DNA from: Streptomyces roseoverticillatus
GTDB lineage: Bacteria > Actinomycetota > Actinomycetes > Streptomycetales > Streptomycetaceae
Reading direction: 5' to 3'
Assembly: GCF_000719265.1 (NCBI RefSeq)
Contig: NZ_JOFL01000008.1
Span: 1-64,000, forward strand
DNA length: 64,000 nt
Shown: one piece after another, positions 15,737 to 26,298 of the stretch
Numbering within the stretch: position 1 is the first letter of the stretch
Layout of the letters: every line of letters starts with the position of its first letter
The notes under the pieces: generated by a model
Told to the model about the DNA's origin: nothing
Databases searched by the model: none
The model's input: only the letters and a program-made list of their open reading frames with translations
Program-made: the position numbers and the translations under genes

Positions 15737-17374
15737 ATGCGCGGTGCCAAGAGCGCCAAGTGGGTCGTGGGCGCGATAGTCGTGGCGATGGCCGCGACCG
15801 CCTGTGGCGGCGGCAGCAACGACAGTGGTAAGGGGGGCGGCGCGACCTTCCGGCTCGGTATCACCGAGCCGAAGTCGATCGACCCCATCAACGCCCAGGA
15901 GTCCGAGGGCACTCTGGTGGCCCGTCAGCTCTTCGTGGGCCTCTATGACGTGAAGGACGACGGCACCCTCGCGCCGAAGCTGGCGGAGTCCGCCAAGCCG
16001 AACGACGCCGGTGACGAGTGGACCTTCACGATCAAGAAGGACACGAAGTTCAGCAACGGCGAGCCCGTGAACGCCGAGGCGTTCATCCGCGGCTGGACCC
16101 GTGTCGCCACCAAGGCGTCCGCCTCCGACGTGGCGTACCACATGAACGGCATCGCCGGTTACAAGGAGCTCAACGGCGGTTCGAGCGACAAGTTCTCGGG
16201 CCTGTCCGCCGAGGGCGACTACACCCTCAAGGTCAAGCTCTCCGCGCCGGACTTCGAGTTCGACAAGAAGACCGCTCACCCGGCCTTCAGCCCGATGCCG
16301 AAGGTCGCCGGCGCCGGCGACAACAAGTCGTTCAACGACGCCCCCATCGGCAACGGCCCCTTCAAGATGTCCGGTTCGTGGGAGCACAACAAGAAGATCA
16401 CCCTCGTCCGCAACGACGACTACGGCCTGGAAAAGGCCAAGCTGGACAAGGTCGAGCTGGCGATCCTCAACCCGAACAGCGGCGTGACCCTGGAGTACAA
16501 GGGCTTCGAGTCGGGCCAGTTCGACTGGGCCCGCATGCCGGTCCCGCAGATGCCGGGCGCCAAGAAGAAGTACGAGCCCCAGGGTGAGTGGGTCAAGGCC
16601 GACGTCGCCGGCATCAACTACATCTCGCCGTTCAACGAGACCAGCCCGATGAATTCGGCGGACGCCCGTAAGGCCATCTCCTACGCGATCGACCGCGCGG
16701 AGATCGCCAAGGGTGTCTTCCAGGGTCTGCAGGAGCCCGCAACCGCCCTGCTGCCGCCGAACTTCAAGGAGGTCTACAAGGCCGACGTGTGCTCCTCCTG
16801 CGCCAAGCAGGACAAGGGCAAGGCCAAGGAGTACGCGGAGAAGGCCGGCCTCAAGCCGGGCGACACCCTCGACTTCGGCTACAACACCGGCGCCGGGCAC
16901 GAGGAGTGGGTGCAGGCCGTCGCCAAGCAGGTCGAGGACGTGCTCGGCGTGAAGGTCAAGCTCAACGGCCTGCCGTTCAAGGAGGCCCTGGAGAAGCAGC
17001 AGGAGAAGGGCGCCAAGGGCATCTGGCGTCAGGCGTGGTCCGCCGACTACCCGACCGCCGACAACTTCTTCTCGCCGCTGCTGTCCACCAACGGCATCAA
17101 CCCGGACGCCAACGGCAAGGCGCTGGGCGACAACCGCGGCCGTTACAGCAACCCGAAGTTCGACGAGCTGCTGGTGAAGGCCCGTCAGACCAAGGACGCC
17201 GCCGAGCGCGCCAAGATCTACAACGAGGCCGAGAAGCTCGCGATCGACGAGGACCAGGCCGTCATCCCGACCTGGAAGCGCACCCAGTTCCGCCTGGTGA
17301 ACACCAAGAAGTTCACCAACGTGAAGATCGACTTCTACGAGGACCCGAACCTCGCTGAGATCGGCGTCAAGTAA
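15737..17374 (+). CDS. BldKB-like oligopeptide-binding lipoprotein, operon 1
   Basis: A 545-residue substrate-binding lipoprotein of ABC importer family 5. The signal peptide KWVVGAIVVAMAATAC has the lipidated Cys at 23, followed by a Gly/Ser linker. SBP_bac_5 marks are LGITEPKSIDPINAQESEG, WTFTIKKDTKFSNGEPVNAE, IGNGPFKMSGSWEHNKKITL and AISYAIDRAEIAKGVFQG. It heads a five-gene operon whose place beside typA matches the S. coelicolor bldK region, so it is likely related to BldKB, which imports an extracellular signalling peptide needed for aerial growth. In S. coelicolor bldK a permease gene precedes the lipoprotein, whereas here the lipoprotein is first, so orthology to bldK proper is unproven. 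A 186-base gap with a stem-loop precedes the permease genes. Confidence 0.9.
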   Translation: MRGAKSAKWVVGAIVVAMAATACGGGSNDSGKGGGATFRLGITEPKSIDPINAQESEGTLVARQLFVGLYDVKDDGTLAPKLAESAKPNDAGDEWTFTIKKDTKFSNGEPVNAEAFIRGWTRVATKASASDVAYHMNGIAGYKELNGGSSDKFSGLSAEGDYTLKVKLSAPDFEFDKKTAHPAFSPMPKVAGAGDNKSFNDAPIGNGPFKMSGSWEHNKKITLVRNDDYGLEKAKLDKVELAILNPNSGVTLEYKGFESGQFDWARMPVPQMPGAKKKYEPQGEWVKADVAGINYISPFNETSPMNSADARKAISYAIDRAEIAKGVFQGLQEPATALLPPNFKEVYKADVCSSCAKQDKGKAKEYAEKAGLKPGDTLDFGYNTGAGHEEWVQAVAKQVEDVLGVKVKLNGLPFKEALEKQQEKGAKGIWRQAWSADYPTADNFFSPLLSTNGINPDANGKALGDNRGRYSNPKFDELLVKARQTKDAAERAKIYNEAEKLAIDEDQAVIPTWKRTQFRLVNTKKFTNVKIDFYEDPNLAEIGVK

Positions 17375-17457
17375 CCATCACCCTCCAGCCAGTCCCGTGA
17401 AGACCGTGGAGCCCCGAGCGAGAGCTTGAGGCTCCGCGGCCTTCGCCTGCAGCACGT

Positions 17458-17476
17458 CCCGGCCCGCGCGGCCGGG
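17458..17476 (+). terminator. Stem-loop between binding protein and permease genes
   Basis: A 7-bp CCCGGCC/GGCCGGG stem with a 5-base loop in the 186-base gap after the binding-protein gene. Such hairpins often protect the 3' end of the binding-protein message or attenuate the downstream genes. Weak evidence. Confidence 0.3.
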
Positions 17477-17560
17477 CCGTGCGCGGCCGCCTCCCCACCT
17501 TCCCCCGTGCCGGGAGGCGACGGCGAACGCCCCACGGCGGCAGTAAGTCAAGGAGACATC

Positions 17561-18484
17561 GTGGGCAAATATGTGATCCGGCGGATCGGGCAGATGGTGG
17601 TCGTCCTCTTCGGCGCGACGCTCATCCTCTTCGCCTGTCTGTTCGTCCTCCCCGGAGACCCGGTCGGCTCGCTCGGCGGCGATAAGGCGCGTGACCCCGC
17701 CGTCGTCGAGCAGCTGCGCGAGCGCTACGGCCTGGACAAGCCCCTTGCCGTGCAGTACGGCAACTACGTGACCAATCTGGTCAAGGGCGACCTCGGCGAG
17801 GACTACACCCAGCGGCGCCAGGTGACGGAGGTGCTCGGCCCCAAGCTGGGCAACACCGCCAGACTGGCCGTCGCGGCGATCATCATCGACGTGGTGATCG
17901 GCGTCCTCGCGGGCCTGGTGGCGGCCCTGTTCAGATATTCCTTCTGGGACGTCCTGGTCACCTTGCTCACGACCTTCGCCATCGGCTTCCCCAGCTTCGT
18001 CATCGGCATGGTGCTGCAGAGCACCTTCTCCGTGAACCTCGGCTGGTTCCCGCTCATCTCCGACGGCTCGTTCAACTCGATGATCATGCCGGCGTTCACG
18101 CTGGCCGTCATCGACGCGGCCCTCGTCGCGCGGCTGATGCGCGGCACGATGCTGGAGGTGCTGCGCGCGGACTACGTCAAGACGGCCATCGCCAAGGGCC
18201 TTCCGCGCCGCACGGTGCTCCTCAAGCACGTCATGCGGAACTCGATCATCCCCGTGGTCACCTACATCGGCATCTCCTTCGGCGGCCTGCTCGGCGGCGC
18301 CCTCATCACCGAGGCGATCTTCAACTGGGACGGCATGGGCTACGCGCTGGTCACCTCGATCCAGCAGGGGAACAACCCGATCATCGTCGGCGTGGTCACC
18401 TACGGCGTCGCCGTCTTCGTCGTGCTCAACCTGCTGGTCGATCTGCTCTACGCGGTGCTCGACCCGCGGATCCGCCTCAGCTGA
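17561..18484 (+). CDS. Peptide ABC transporter permease OppB type, operon 1
   Basis: A 307-residue inner-membrane permease of the DppB/OppB class. It starts GKYVIRRIGQMVVVLFGATL, with the typical first helix, then the periplasm-type loop ERYGLDKPLAVQYGNYV. Further hydrophobic segments include LAVAAIIIDVVIGVLAGL and ITEAIFNWDGMGYALVTSI. The ATPase-coupling EAA region is DYVKTAIAKGLPRRTVLLKH. The GTG at 17561 has AAGGAGACATC upstream; in-frame codons before it lie in the intergenic gap and were excluded. It pairs with the next permease to form the channel of importer 1. Confidence 0.93.
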   Translation: MGKYVIRRIGQMVVVLFGATLILFACLFVLPGDPVGSLGGDKARDPAVVEQLRERYGLDKPLAVQYGNYVTNLVKGDLGEDYTQRRQVTEVLGPKLGNTARLAVAAIIIDVVIGVLAGLVAALFRYSFWDVLVTLLTTFAIGFPSFVIGMVLQSTFSVNLGWFPLISDGSFNSMIMPAFTLAVIDAALVARLMRGTMLEVLRADYVKTAIAKGLPRRTVLLKHVMRNSIIPVVTYIGISFGGLLGGALITEAIFNWDGMGYALVTSIQQGNNPIIVGVVTYGVAVFVVLNLLVDLLYAVLDPRIRLS

Positions 18485-18517
18485 CCGCCAGGTCACACCC
18501 CGTTCTAGGAGTCACCC

Positions 18518-19447
18518 ATGACTGAGCTCACAGAGAGCGCCAAGGGGCCGGACGCCGCGACCGCACCGACCGCCGCCGCGAACAACACCGCCGAGCCCGC
18601 ACCGGCCCGCATCACCCAGTGGGGCGAGATCCGCCACCGCTTCCTGGCCAACAAACTCGCCGTGGTCGGCCTCGTGCTGGTCGCCCTGCTCTTCATCGTC
18701 GCCGCCGCGGCACCCTTGATCGCGACCCACGACCCGTACGCACAGAACCTGGCCAACACGCTGCAGGAGCCCAGCGGCGACCACTGGTTCGGCACCGACG
18801 CCCTGGGCCGCGACCAGTTCTCCCGCATCGTCTACGGCAGCCGCATCGCCGTGATCGTCGGTCTGGCCTCGATCTTCCTGGCCTGTGTGATCGGCTGCAT
18901 CCTCGGCGCCCTGTCCGGCTACTTCGGCAAGGCCGTCGACAGCGTCATCATGCGCATCGCCGACATCTTCTTCGCCTTCCCGCTGCTCATCGGCGCGATC
19001 GTGATCATCCTGGTGATGGGCCGCGGCGTGCTGCCCGTCATCGTCTCGCTGGCCGTCTTCAGCTGGGCCACGGTCGCCCGCCTGCTGCGCTCCAGCATCC
19101 TCTCCGTCCGCGAGATGGACTACGTGACCGCGGCGAAGGCGCTGGGCGCGAGCACCACCCGCATCATCACGCGGCACATCATGCCCAACTCCATCGCGGC
19201 CGTGATGTCGTACGTGTCCTTCAGCGTCGGCACCGCCGTCGTGGCCGAGGCCTCGCTGTCCTTCCTCGGCATCGGCGTGAGCCCCGAGGTGCCGGAGTGG
19301 GGCAACATGATCTCCGCCGGTAAGGACTCCCTCGGCGTCAGTGACTTCCTGTGGGTGTACCCCAGCTCCGCGATCGTGCTGACGGTGCTCGGATTTGTCT
19401 TTGTCGGTGACGGGCTGCGCGACGCCCTCGACCCGAAGCTGCGTTGA
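18518..19447 (+). CDS. Peptide ABC transporter permease OppC type, operon 1
   Basis: A 309-residue permease of the DppC/OppC class. After an Ala/Pro-rich cytoplasmic N-tail of about 35 residues it reads HRFLANKLAVVGLVLVALLF, then HWFGTDALGRDQFSRIVYGS (the OppC N-terminal consensus). Helices follow, with the EAA loop MDYVTAAKALGASTTRIITR and the terminal LSFLGIGVSPEVPEWGNMIS. It is 33 bases downstream of the OppB-type gene with TAGGAG before the ATG. Confidence 0.93.
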   Translation: MTELTESAKGPDAATAPTAAANNTAEPAPARITQWGEIRHRFLANKLAVVGLVLVALLFIVAAAAPLIATHDPYAQNLANTLQEPSGDHWFGTDALGRDQFSRIVYGSRIAVIVGLASIFLACVIGCILGALSGYFGKAVDSVIMRIADIFFAFPLLIGAIVIILVMGRGVLPVIVSLAVFSWATVARLLRSSILSVREMDYVTAAKALGASTTRIITRHIMPNSIAAVMSYVSFSVGTAVVAEASLSFLGIGVSPEVPEWGNMISAGKDSLGVSDFLWVYPSSAIVLTVLGFVFVGDGLRDALDPKLR

Positions 19448-19460
19448 GGAGAACGTCCCG

Positions 19461-20514
19461 ATGACCACGACCGAAAAGACCGAAGGGGCGGCCGGCTCCG
19501 CGCCGCAGGACGCCAAGAAGTCCGCGCCCCTGCTCGACGTGCGCGACCTGCACGTCGAGTTCAAGACCCGCGACGGCATCGCCAAGGCCGTCAACGGTGT
19601 CAGCTACAGCGTCGACGCCGGCGAGACCCTCGCCGTGCTCGGCGAGTCGGGCTCCGGCAAGTCCGTCACCGCCCAGGCCATCATGGGCATCCTGGACTCG
19701 CCCCCCGGCCGGGTGGCCGGCGGTGAGATCCTCTTCCACGGCCAGGACATCCTGAAGCTGCCGGAGAGCGAGCGGCGCAAGCTGCGCGGCCCGAAGATGG
19801 CGATGATCTTCCAGGACGCGCTCTCCGCCCTCAACCCCGTCTTCTCCGTCGGCAACCAGCTCGGCGAGATGTTCCGGGTGCACCAGGGCATGTCGAAGAA
19901 GGACGCCAAGGCCAAGGCGATCGAGCTGATGGACCGGGTCCGCATCCCGGCCGCCAGGCAGCGCGTGGGCGACTATCCGCACCAGTTCTCGGGCGGCATG
20001 CGCCAGCGCATCATGATCGCGATGGCGATGGCCCTGGAGCCGGACCTGATCATCGCCGACGAGCCGACCACGGCCCTCGACGTGACCGTCCAGGCCCAGG
20101 TCATGGACCTGCTCGCGGAGCTGCAGCGCGAGTACAACATGGGCCTGATCCTGATCACCCACGACCTGGGTGTCGTCGCGGACGTCGCCGACAAGATCGC
20201 CGTGATGTACGCGGGCCGGATCGTGGAGACCGCGCCCGTGCACGAGCTCTACAAGCGGCCCGCCCACCCGTACACCCGGGGCCTGCTGGACTCGATCCCG
20301 CGCCTGGACCACAAGGGCCAGGAGCTCTACGCGATCAAGGGTCTGCCGCCCAACCTCCTGCGGATCCCCACCGGCTGCGCCTTCAACCCGCGCTGCCCCA
20401 AGGCGCAGGACGTCTGCCGCGCGGACATCCCCGCCCTGCTCCAGGTCACGGAGCAGGACGGCACCGAGCTCGACGGCCGCGGCAGCGCGTGCCACTTCTG
20501 GAAGGACACGATCC

Positions 20515-20522
<8 letters not shown>
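19461..20522 (+). CDS. Peptide ABC transporter ATPase OppD type, operon 1
   Basis: A 353-residue cytoplasmic ATPase. Walker A GESGSGKS is at 61-68, the signature FSGGMRQR near 176, Walker B LIIADEP near 197, and the switch histidine lies in [15 protein letters not shown]. The C-terminal oligopeptide-importer extension holds conserved cysteines (CAFNPRCPKAQDVC and later ACHFW); in M. tuberculosis OppD such cysteines are reported to bind an iron-sulfur cluster. The ATG at 19461 has TTGAGGAGAACG upstream, 13 bases after the permease stop. Its end overlaps the next ATPase start by 8 bases. It is strikingly similar to the OppD-type gene at 25294. Confidence 0.95.
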
Positions 20523-21594
<1,072 letters not shown>

Positions 21595-21616
21595 CCGGCC
21601 GACCGCTCGCACGCAG

Positions 21617-21646
21617 AGGGCTCCCCCGGTGATCCGGGGGAGCCCT
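21617..21646 (+). terminator. Terminator of importer operon 1
   Basis: A perfect 13-bp stem (AGGGCTCCCCCGG and complement) with loop TGAT, followed by TTCGTGT, between operon 1 and operon 2. Confidence 0.8.
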
Positions 21647-21749
21647 TTCGTGTGGTTCGGGCGGGGACGCCGTCGCGGAGGCGTCACATGCCACCTAATG
21701 GGGTGTTATCTGGGCATAAGTATTGCCCGGAACCCGGAGGAGGCACTCC

Positions 21750-23369
21750 ATGCGTGGAGCCACGCGCGCCAGGTGGGCCGTCTGCGCCCTGTCGGCGGCG
21801 CTCGCCGCGACCGCGGCCGGGTGCGGCGGGGGCGGCGGGGGCTCCGGCGTCGTCCGCGCCTCCTGGGGCGACCCGCAGAACCAGCTGGAGCCCGCCAACA
21901 CCAACGAGGTCCAGGGCGGCAAGGTGCTCGCGATGATCTTCCGCGGGCTCAAGCGCTACGACCCCCGCAGCGGCGCCGCCGAGAACATGCTGGCCGAGAA
22001 GATCGAGACCGCCGACCAGCAGAACTTCACCATCACCCTCAAGGACGGCTGGACCTTCTCCAACGGCGAGAAGATCACCTCCAAGTCCTTCGTGGACGCC
22101 TGGAACTACGCGGCCCTCGTCGACAACAAGCAGAAGAACGCCTCCTTCTTCGAATACGTCGACGGCTACGACAAGGTCCACCCGTCCAGCGGGCGCGCCA
22201 CCGCCAAGACCCTCTCCGGGCTCGCCGTCAAGGACGACAAGACGTTCACGGTCAAGCTGCGCACCAAGTTCTCCACGTGGCCCGACACCCTCGGCTACGC
22301 CGCCTACGCCCCGCTGCCGCGCGCCTTCTTCGACGACCACGCGGCCTGGCTGCAGAAACCGGTGGGCAACGGTCCGTACGTCATCGACTCCTACGCCAAG
22401 GGCTCGGCGATGAAGCTCACCCGCTGGGACGCCTACCCCGGCGACGACAAGGCCAGGAACAGCGGGGTGGAGCTGCGGGTCTACACCGACAACAACACCG
22501 CGTACACCGACCTGCAGGCCGGCAACCTCGACCTCGTCGACGACATCCCCAGCGCCCAGCTCAAGAACGCCAAGGCCGACCTCGGCGACCGCTACATCAA
22601 CCAGCCGGCCGGCATCATCCAGACCCTCGTCTTCCCCATGTACGACCCGAACTGGTCGAAGAGCGGCACGGAGAAGGTCCGCCGCGGCCTGTCCATGGCC
22701 ATCAACCGCCAGCAGATCACCGACCAGATCTACCAGAAGACCCGCACCCCGGCCACGGACTGGACCTCACCGGCCCTCGGCGACCAGGGCGGCTACAAGG
22801 CCGGCCTCTGCGGCGACGCCTGCACGTTCGACGCCGCCTCCGCCAAGAAGCTCATCCAGGACGGCGGCGGCCTGCCCGGCGGCCGGATCACCCTCACCTC
22901 GAACGTGGACACCGGCTCCCACCGGGTGTGGATGGACGCCGTCTGCAACAGCATCAACAGCGCCCTCGGCAACGACAAGGCCTGCATCGTCAACCCCGTC
23001 GGCACCTTCGCCGACTTCCGGAACCAGATCTCCGAGCAGCGCCTCAGCAACCCCTTCCGCTCCGGCTGGCAGATGGACTACCCGCTGGTCCAGAACTTCC
23101 TCCAGCCGCTCTACTACACGGACGCCTCCTCCAACTACGGCAAGTTCAGCGACCCGCAGTTCGACAAGCTGGTCGACGAGGCCAACGCCGAGGGATCCCA
23201 GGACGCGGCCAACGCGAAGTTCCACGACGCGGAGAAGATCCTCGCCCGGGAGATGCCCGCCATCCCGCTCTGGTACCAGAACGGCAGCGCCGGCTACTCC
23301 GAGCGGGTCTCCGACGTCACGCTCAACCCCTTCAGCGTGCCCGTCTACGAGCAGATCAAGGTCGGCTGA
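21750..23369 (+). CDS. Oligopeptide-binding lipoprotein, operon 2
   Basis: A 539-residue family 5 substrate-binding lipoprotein. The signal peptide RARWAVCALSAALAATAAGC has the lipidated Cys at 25 followed by a poly-Gly linker. Fold marks are ASWGDPQNQLEPANTNEVQG, FTITLKDGWTFSNGEKITSK, VGNGPYVIDSYAKGSAMKL and GLSMAINRQQITDQIYQKT. It is the first gene of the second importer operon. It resembles the operon 1 lipoprotein in layout but is clearly more diverged than the ATPases are, suggesting a different ligand. ATG 21750 has CGGAGGAGGCACTCC upstream; a start 27 bases earlier is open but less well placed. Confidence 0.9.
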   Translation: MRGATRARWAVCALSAALAATAAGCGGGGGGSGVVRASWGDPQNQLEPANTNEVQGGKVLAMIFRGLKRYDPRSGAAENMLAEKIETADQQNFTITLKDGWTFSNGEKITSKSFVDAWNYAALVDNKQKNASFFEYVDGYDKVHPSSGRATAKTLSGLAVKDDKTFTVKLRTKFSTWPDTLGYAAYAPLPRAFFDDHAAWLQKPVGNGPYVIDSYAKGSAMKLTRWDAYPGDDKARNSGVELRVYTDNNTAYTDLQAGNLDLVDDIPSAQLKNAKADLGDRYINQPAGIIQTLVFPMYDPNWSKSGTEKVRRGLSMAINRQQITDQIYQKTRTPATDWTSPALGDQGGYKAGLCGDACTFDAASAKKLIQDGGGLPGGRITLTSNVDTGSHRVWMDAVCNSINSALGNDKACIVNPVGTFADFRNQISEQRLSNPFRSGWQMDYPLVQNFLQPLYYTDASSNYGKFSDPQFDKLVDEANAEGSQDAANAKFHDAEKILAREMPAIPLWYQNGSAGYSERVSDVTLNPFSVPVYEQIKVG

Positions 23370-23376
23370 CGCGTCC

Positions 23377-24300
23377 ATGGGACGGTATGTGATCCGGCGC
23401 CTGCTCCAGATGGTCCCGGTGTTCATCGGCAGCACGTTCCTGATCTTCTTCATGGTCTACGCCCTGGGCGATCCCGTGGCCGCCCTCTTCGGCGACAAGG
23501 CGCCCGACCCCGCGACCGCCGCCCGCATCCGCCAGGAGCTCTACCTCGACGAGCCCCTGTGGAAGCAGTACGGGCACTACATGGGGCAGATCCTCTCGGG
23601 CAACTTCGGCACGGCCTTCAACGGCCAGAAGGTCACCGAGCTGATGGCCGACGCCTTCCCAGTCACCCTGCGCCTCACGCTCGTCGCGATCCTCTTCGAG
23701 ATCGTCTTCGGCATCACCCTCGGCGTCCTCAGCGGGCTGCGCCGCGGCCGCTCGGCCGACACCACCGTGCTCCTGCTGACCCTGATCGTCGTCTCCATCC
23801 CGACCTTCGTCAGCGGCTACGTGCTGCAGTACCTCTTCGGCGTCAAATGGGGGATCGTCTCGCCGTCCGTGTCCCCCGAGGCCCCCTTCGACGAACTGCT
23901 GCTGCCCGGCATGGTCCTCGCCCTCACCTCCCTCGCCTACGTCACCCGCCTCTCGCGCACCTCCATCGCCGAGAACTCCCGCGCCGACTACGTCCGCACG
24001 GCCGTCGCCAAGGGCCTGCCGCGCCGCCGCGTCGTCACCCGGCACCTGCTGCGCAACTCCCTCATCCCCGTCGTCACCTTCATCGGCACGGACATCGGCG
24101 CGCTCATGGGCGGAGCCATCGTCACCGAGCGGATCTTCAACATCCACGGCGTCGGCTTCCAGCTCTACCAGGGCATCCTGCGGCAGAACTCGCCCACGGT
24201 CGTCGGCTTCGTGACCATCCTCGTCATCGTCTTCCTGATGGCGAACCTGCTCGTCGACCTCCTCTACGCCGTGCTCGACCCGAGGATCCGCTATGCCTGA
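23377..24300 (+). CDS. Peptide ABC transporter permease OppB type, operon 2
   Basis: A 307-residue permease beginning GRYVIRRLLQMVPVFIGSTF, the same length and layout as the operon 1 OppB-type protein. The coupling loop is DYVRTAVAKGLPRRRVVTRH and the last helix region is VTERIFNIHGVGFQLYQGI. It starts 7 bases after the lipoprotein stop codon and overlaps the next gene by 8 bases (ATGCCTGA), so operon 2 is more tightly packed than operon 1. Confidence 0.93.
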   Translation: MGRYVIRRLLQMVPVFIGSTFLIFFMVYALGDPVAALFGDKAPDPATAARIRQELYLDEPLWKQYGHYMGQILSGNFGTAFNGQKVTELMADAFPVTLRLTLVAILFEIVFGITLGVLSGLRRGRSADTTVLLLTLIVVSIPTFVSGYVLQYLFGVKWGIVSPSVSPEAPFDELLLPGMVLALTSLAYVTRLSRTSIAENSRADYVRTAVAKGLPRRRVVTRHLLRNSLIPVVTFIGTDIGALMGGAIVTERIFNIHGVGFQLYQGILRQNSPTVVGFVTILVIVFLMANLLVDLLYAVLDPRIRYA

Positions 24301-25282
24301 GCCCGAGCCGAGGGAACCCGGGAGCCTCGCCCCGGACGAGGCCGTCACCCCCGCCGGCGGTGGCGCGTCGTCCCTGGCCACCAGCGACGCGGAGACCCTC
24401 GAAGGCGGCCCGATCCCCGGCGGCACCGCGAGCGGCAAGGCCCGCAGCCTGTGGTCCGACGCCTGGCACGACCTGCGCCGCAACCCCGTCTTCCTGGTCT
24501 CCGCGCTGATCATCGTCTTCCTGGTCCTGATCGCCCTGTGGCCCGGCCTCATCGCGAGCGGCAACCCCCTGCAGTGCGACCTGGCCAAGGCCCAGGAAGG
24601 CTCCCAGCCCGGCCACCCCTTCGGCTTCGACACCCAGGGCTGCGACGTCTACACCCGCACCGTCTACGGCGCCCGCGCCTCCATCACCGTCGGCATCTGC
24701 GCCACCACCGGCGCCGCCCTCCTCGGCAGCGTGCTCGGCGGGCTCGCCGGCTTCTTCGGCAGCTGGGGGGACGCCCTGCTCTCACGGACCGCCGACATCT
24801 TCTTCGGCATCCCCATCATCCTGGGCGGCCTCGTCTTCCTCTCCGTCGTCACCGGCGGCTCCCTGTGGCCCGTCGTCGGCTTCATCGTGCTGCTCGGCTG
24901 GCCGCAGATCTCCCGCATCGCCCGCGGCTCCGTCGTCACCGCCCGGCAGCACGACTACGTACAGGCCGCGCGGGCCCTCGGCGCGGGCAACACCCGGCTG
25001 CTGCTGCGGCACATCGCACCCAATGCCGTCGCCCCCGTCATCGTCGTCGCGACCATCGCCCTCGGCACGTACATCGCCCTGGAAGCCACGCTGTCCTTCC
25101 TGGGCGTCGGCCTCAAACCGCCCACCGTGTCCTGGGGCATCGACATCTCCAACGCCTCCACCCAGATCCGCAACGCCCCCCACATGCTGCTGTGGCCCGC
25201 GGGCGCCCTGAGCATCACGGTGCTGGCGTTCATCATGCTCGGCGACGCGGTCCGCGACGCCCTCGACCCCAAACTGCGCTGA
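24293..25282 (+). CDS. Peptide ABC transporter permease OppC type, operon 2
   Basis: A 329-residue permease with a long Pro/Glu/Ala-rich cytoplasmic N-tail of about 55 residues. It then has LWSDAWHDLRRNPVFLVSAL, HPFGFDTQGCDVYTRTVYGA (OppC N-terminal consensus), the coupling loop HDYVQAARALGAGNTRLLLR and the C-terminal LSFLGVGLKPPTVSWGIDIS. Translation is probably coupled to the preceding permease by the 8-base overlap. Confidence 0.93.
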   Translation: MPEPEPREPGSLAPDEAVTPAGGGASSLATSDAETLEGGPIPGGTASGKARSLWSDAWHDLRRNPVFLVSALIIVFLVLIALWPGLIASGNPLQCDLAKAQEGSQPGHPFGFDTQGCDVYTRTVYGARASITVGICATTGAALLGSVLGGLAGFFGSWGDALLSRTADIFFGIPIILGGLVFLSVVTGGSLWPVVGFIVLLGWPQISRIARGSVVTARQHDYVQAARALGAGNTRLLLRHIAPNAVAPVIVVATIALGTYIALEATLSFLGVGLKPPTVSWGIDISNASTQIRNAPHMLLWPAGALSITVLAFIMLGDAVRDALDPKLR

Positions 25283-25293
25283 GGAGCGGGCGG

Positions 25294-26298
25294 ATGACAC
25301 AGCCGGAAGCCGTTGCCCCGCTGCTGGACGTACGCGACCTGCACGTGGAGTTCCGCACCCGGGACGGCGTCGCCAAAGCCGTCAACGGCGTCAGCTACAG
25401 CGTCCGCGCCGGGGAGACGCTCGCCGTGCTCGGCGAGTCCGGCTCGGGCAAGTCCGTCACCGCCCAGGCCGTCATGGGCATCCTCGACTCCCCGCCCGGC
25501 TACGTCACCGGCGGCGAAGTGCTCTTCCGCGGCGAGGACCTGCTCACCATGGGCGGCGAGCGGCGCCGCCGGCTCCGCGGCGCCAAAATCTCCATGATCT
25601 TCCAGGACGCGCTGTCCGCCCTCAACCCCGTGATGAGCGTCGGCGCCCAGCTCGGCGAGATGTTCTCCGTCCACGACGGCATGACCCGCCAGGACTCCCG
25701 GGCCAAGGCCGTCCAGATGATGGAACGCGTCCGCATCCCCGCCGCGAAGGAACGCGCCGGCGACTACCCCCACCAGTTCTCCGGCGGCATGCGCCAGCGC
25801 ATCATGATCGCCATGGCGCTGGCGCTCGAACCGGACCTCGTCATCGCCGACGAACCCACGACCGCCCTCGACGTCACCGTCCAGGCCCAGGTCATGGACC
25901 TCCTCGCCGAACTCCGGCGCGAGTACCGCATGGGCCTGATCCTCATCACCCACGACCTGGGCGTCGTCGCGGACGTCGCCGACCGGATCGCCGTCATGTA
26001 CGCCGGGCGGATCGTCGAGACCGCCCCCGTCCACGAGCTCTACGCCGCGCCCGCCCACCCGTACACCGCCGGCCTGCTCGGCTCCATCCCCCGCCTCGAC
26101 CACAAGGGCAAGGAACTCCACGCCATCAAGGGTCTGCCGCCCAGCCTCACCGACATCCCCGCCGGCTGCCCCTTCAACCCGCGCTGCCCCCGCGCCCGGG
26201 CCGTCTGCCGCACCGACCGGCCGCCGCTCTTCGACGTCGCGCCCGGCCGCGCCAGCGCCTGCCACTTCTGGAAGGAGACCCTCGACGATGCCGGGTAA
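25294..26298 (+). CDS. Peptide ABC transporter ATPase OppD type, operon 2
   Basis: A 334-residue ATPase with Walker A GESGSGKS at 47-54, the signature [20 protein letters not shown], Walker B LVIADEP and the terminal cysteine tract [14 protein letters not shown] plus ACHFW. Apart from a shorter N-terminal tail it is nearly the same protein as the operon 1 OppD-type gene product (compare [20 protein letters not shown] with [20 protein letters not shown]), showing that operons 1 and 2 arose by tandem duplication. GAGGAGCGGGCGG precedes the ATG. It overlaps the next gene by 11 bases. Confidence 0.95.
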   Translation: MTQPEAVAPLLDVRDLHVEFRTRDGVAKAVNGVSYSVRAGETLAVLGESGSGKSVTAQAVMGILDSPPGYVTGGEVLFRGEDLLTMGGERRRRLRGAKISMIFQDALSALNPVMSVGAQLGEMFSVHDGMTRQDSRAKAVQMMERVRIPAAKERAGDYPHQFSGGMRQRIMIAMALALEPDLVIADEPTTALDVTVQAQVMDLLAELRREYRMGLILITHDLGVVADVADRIAVMYAGRIVETAPVHELYAAPAHPYTAGLLGSIPRLDHKGKELHAIKGLPPSLTDIPAGCPFNPRCPRARAVCRTDRPPLFDVAPGRASACHFWKETLDDAG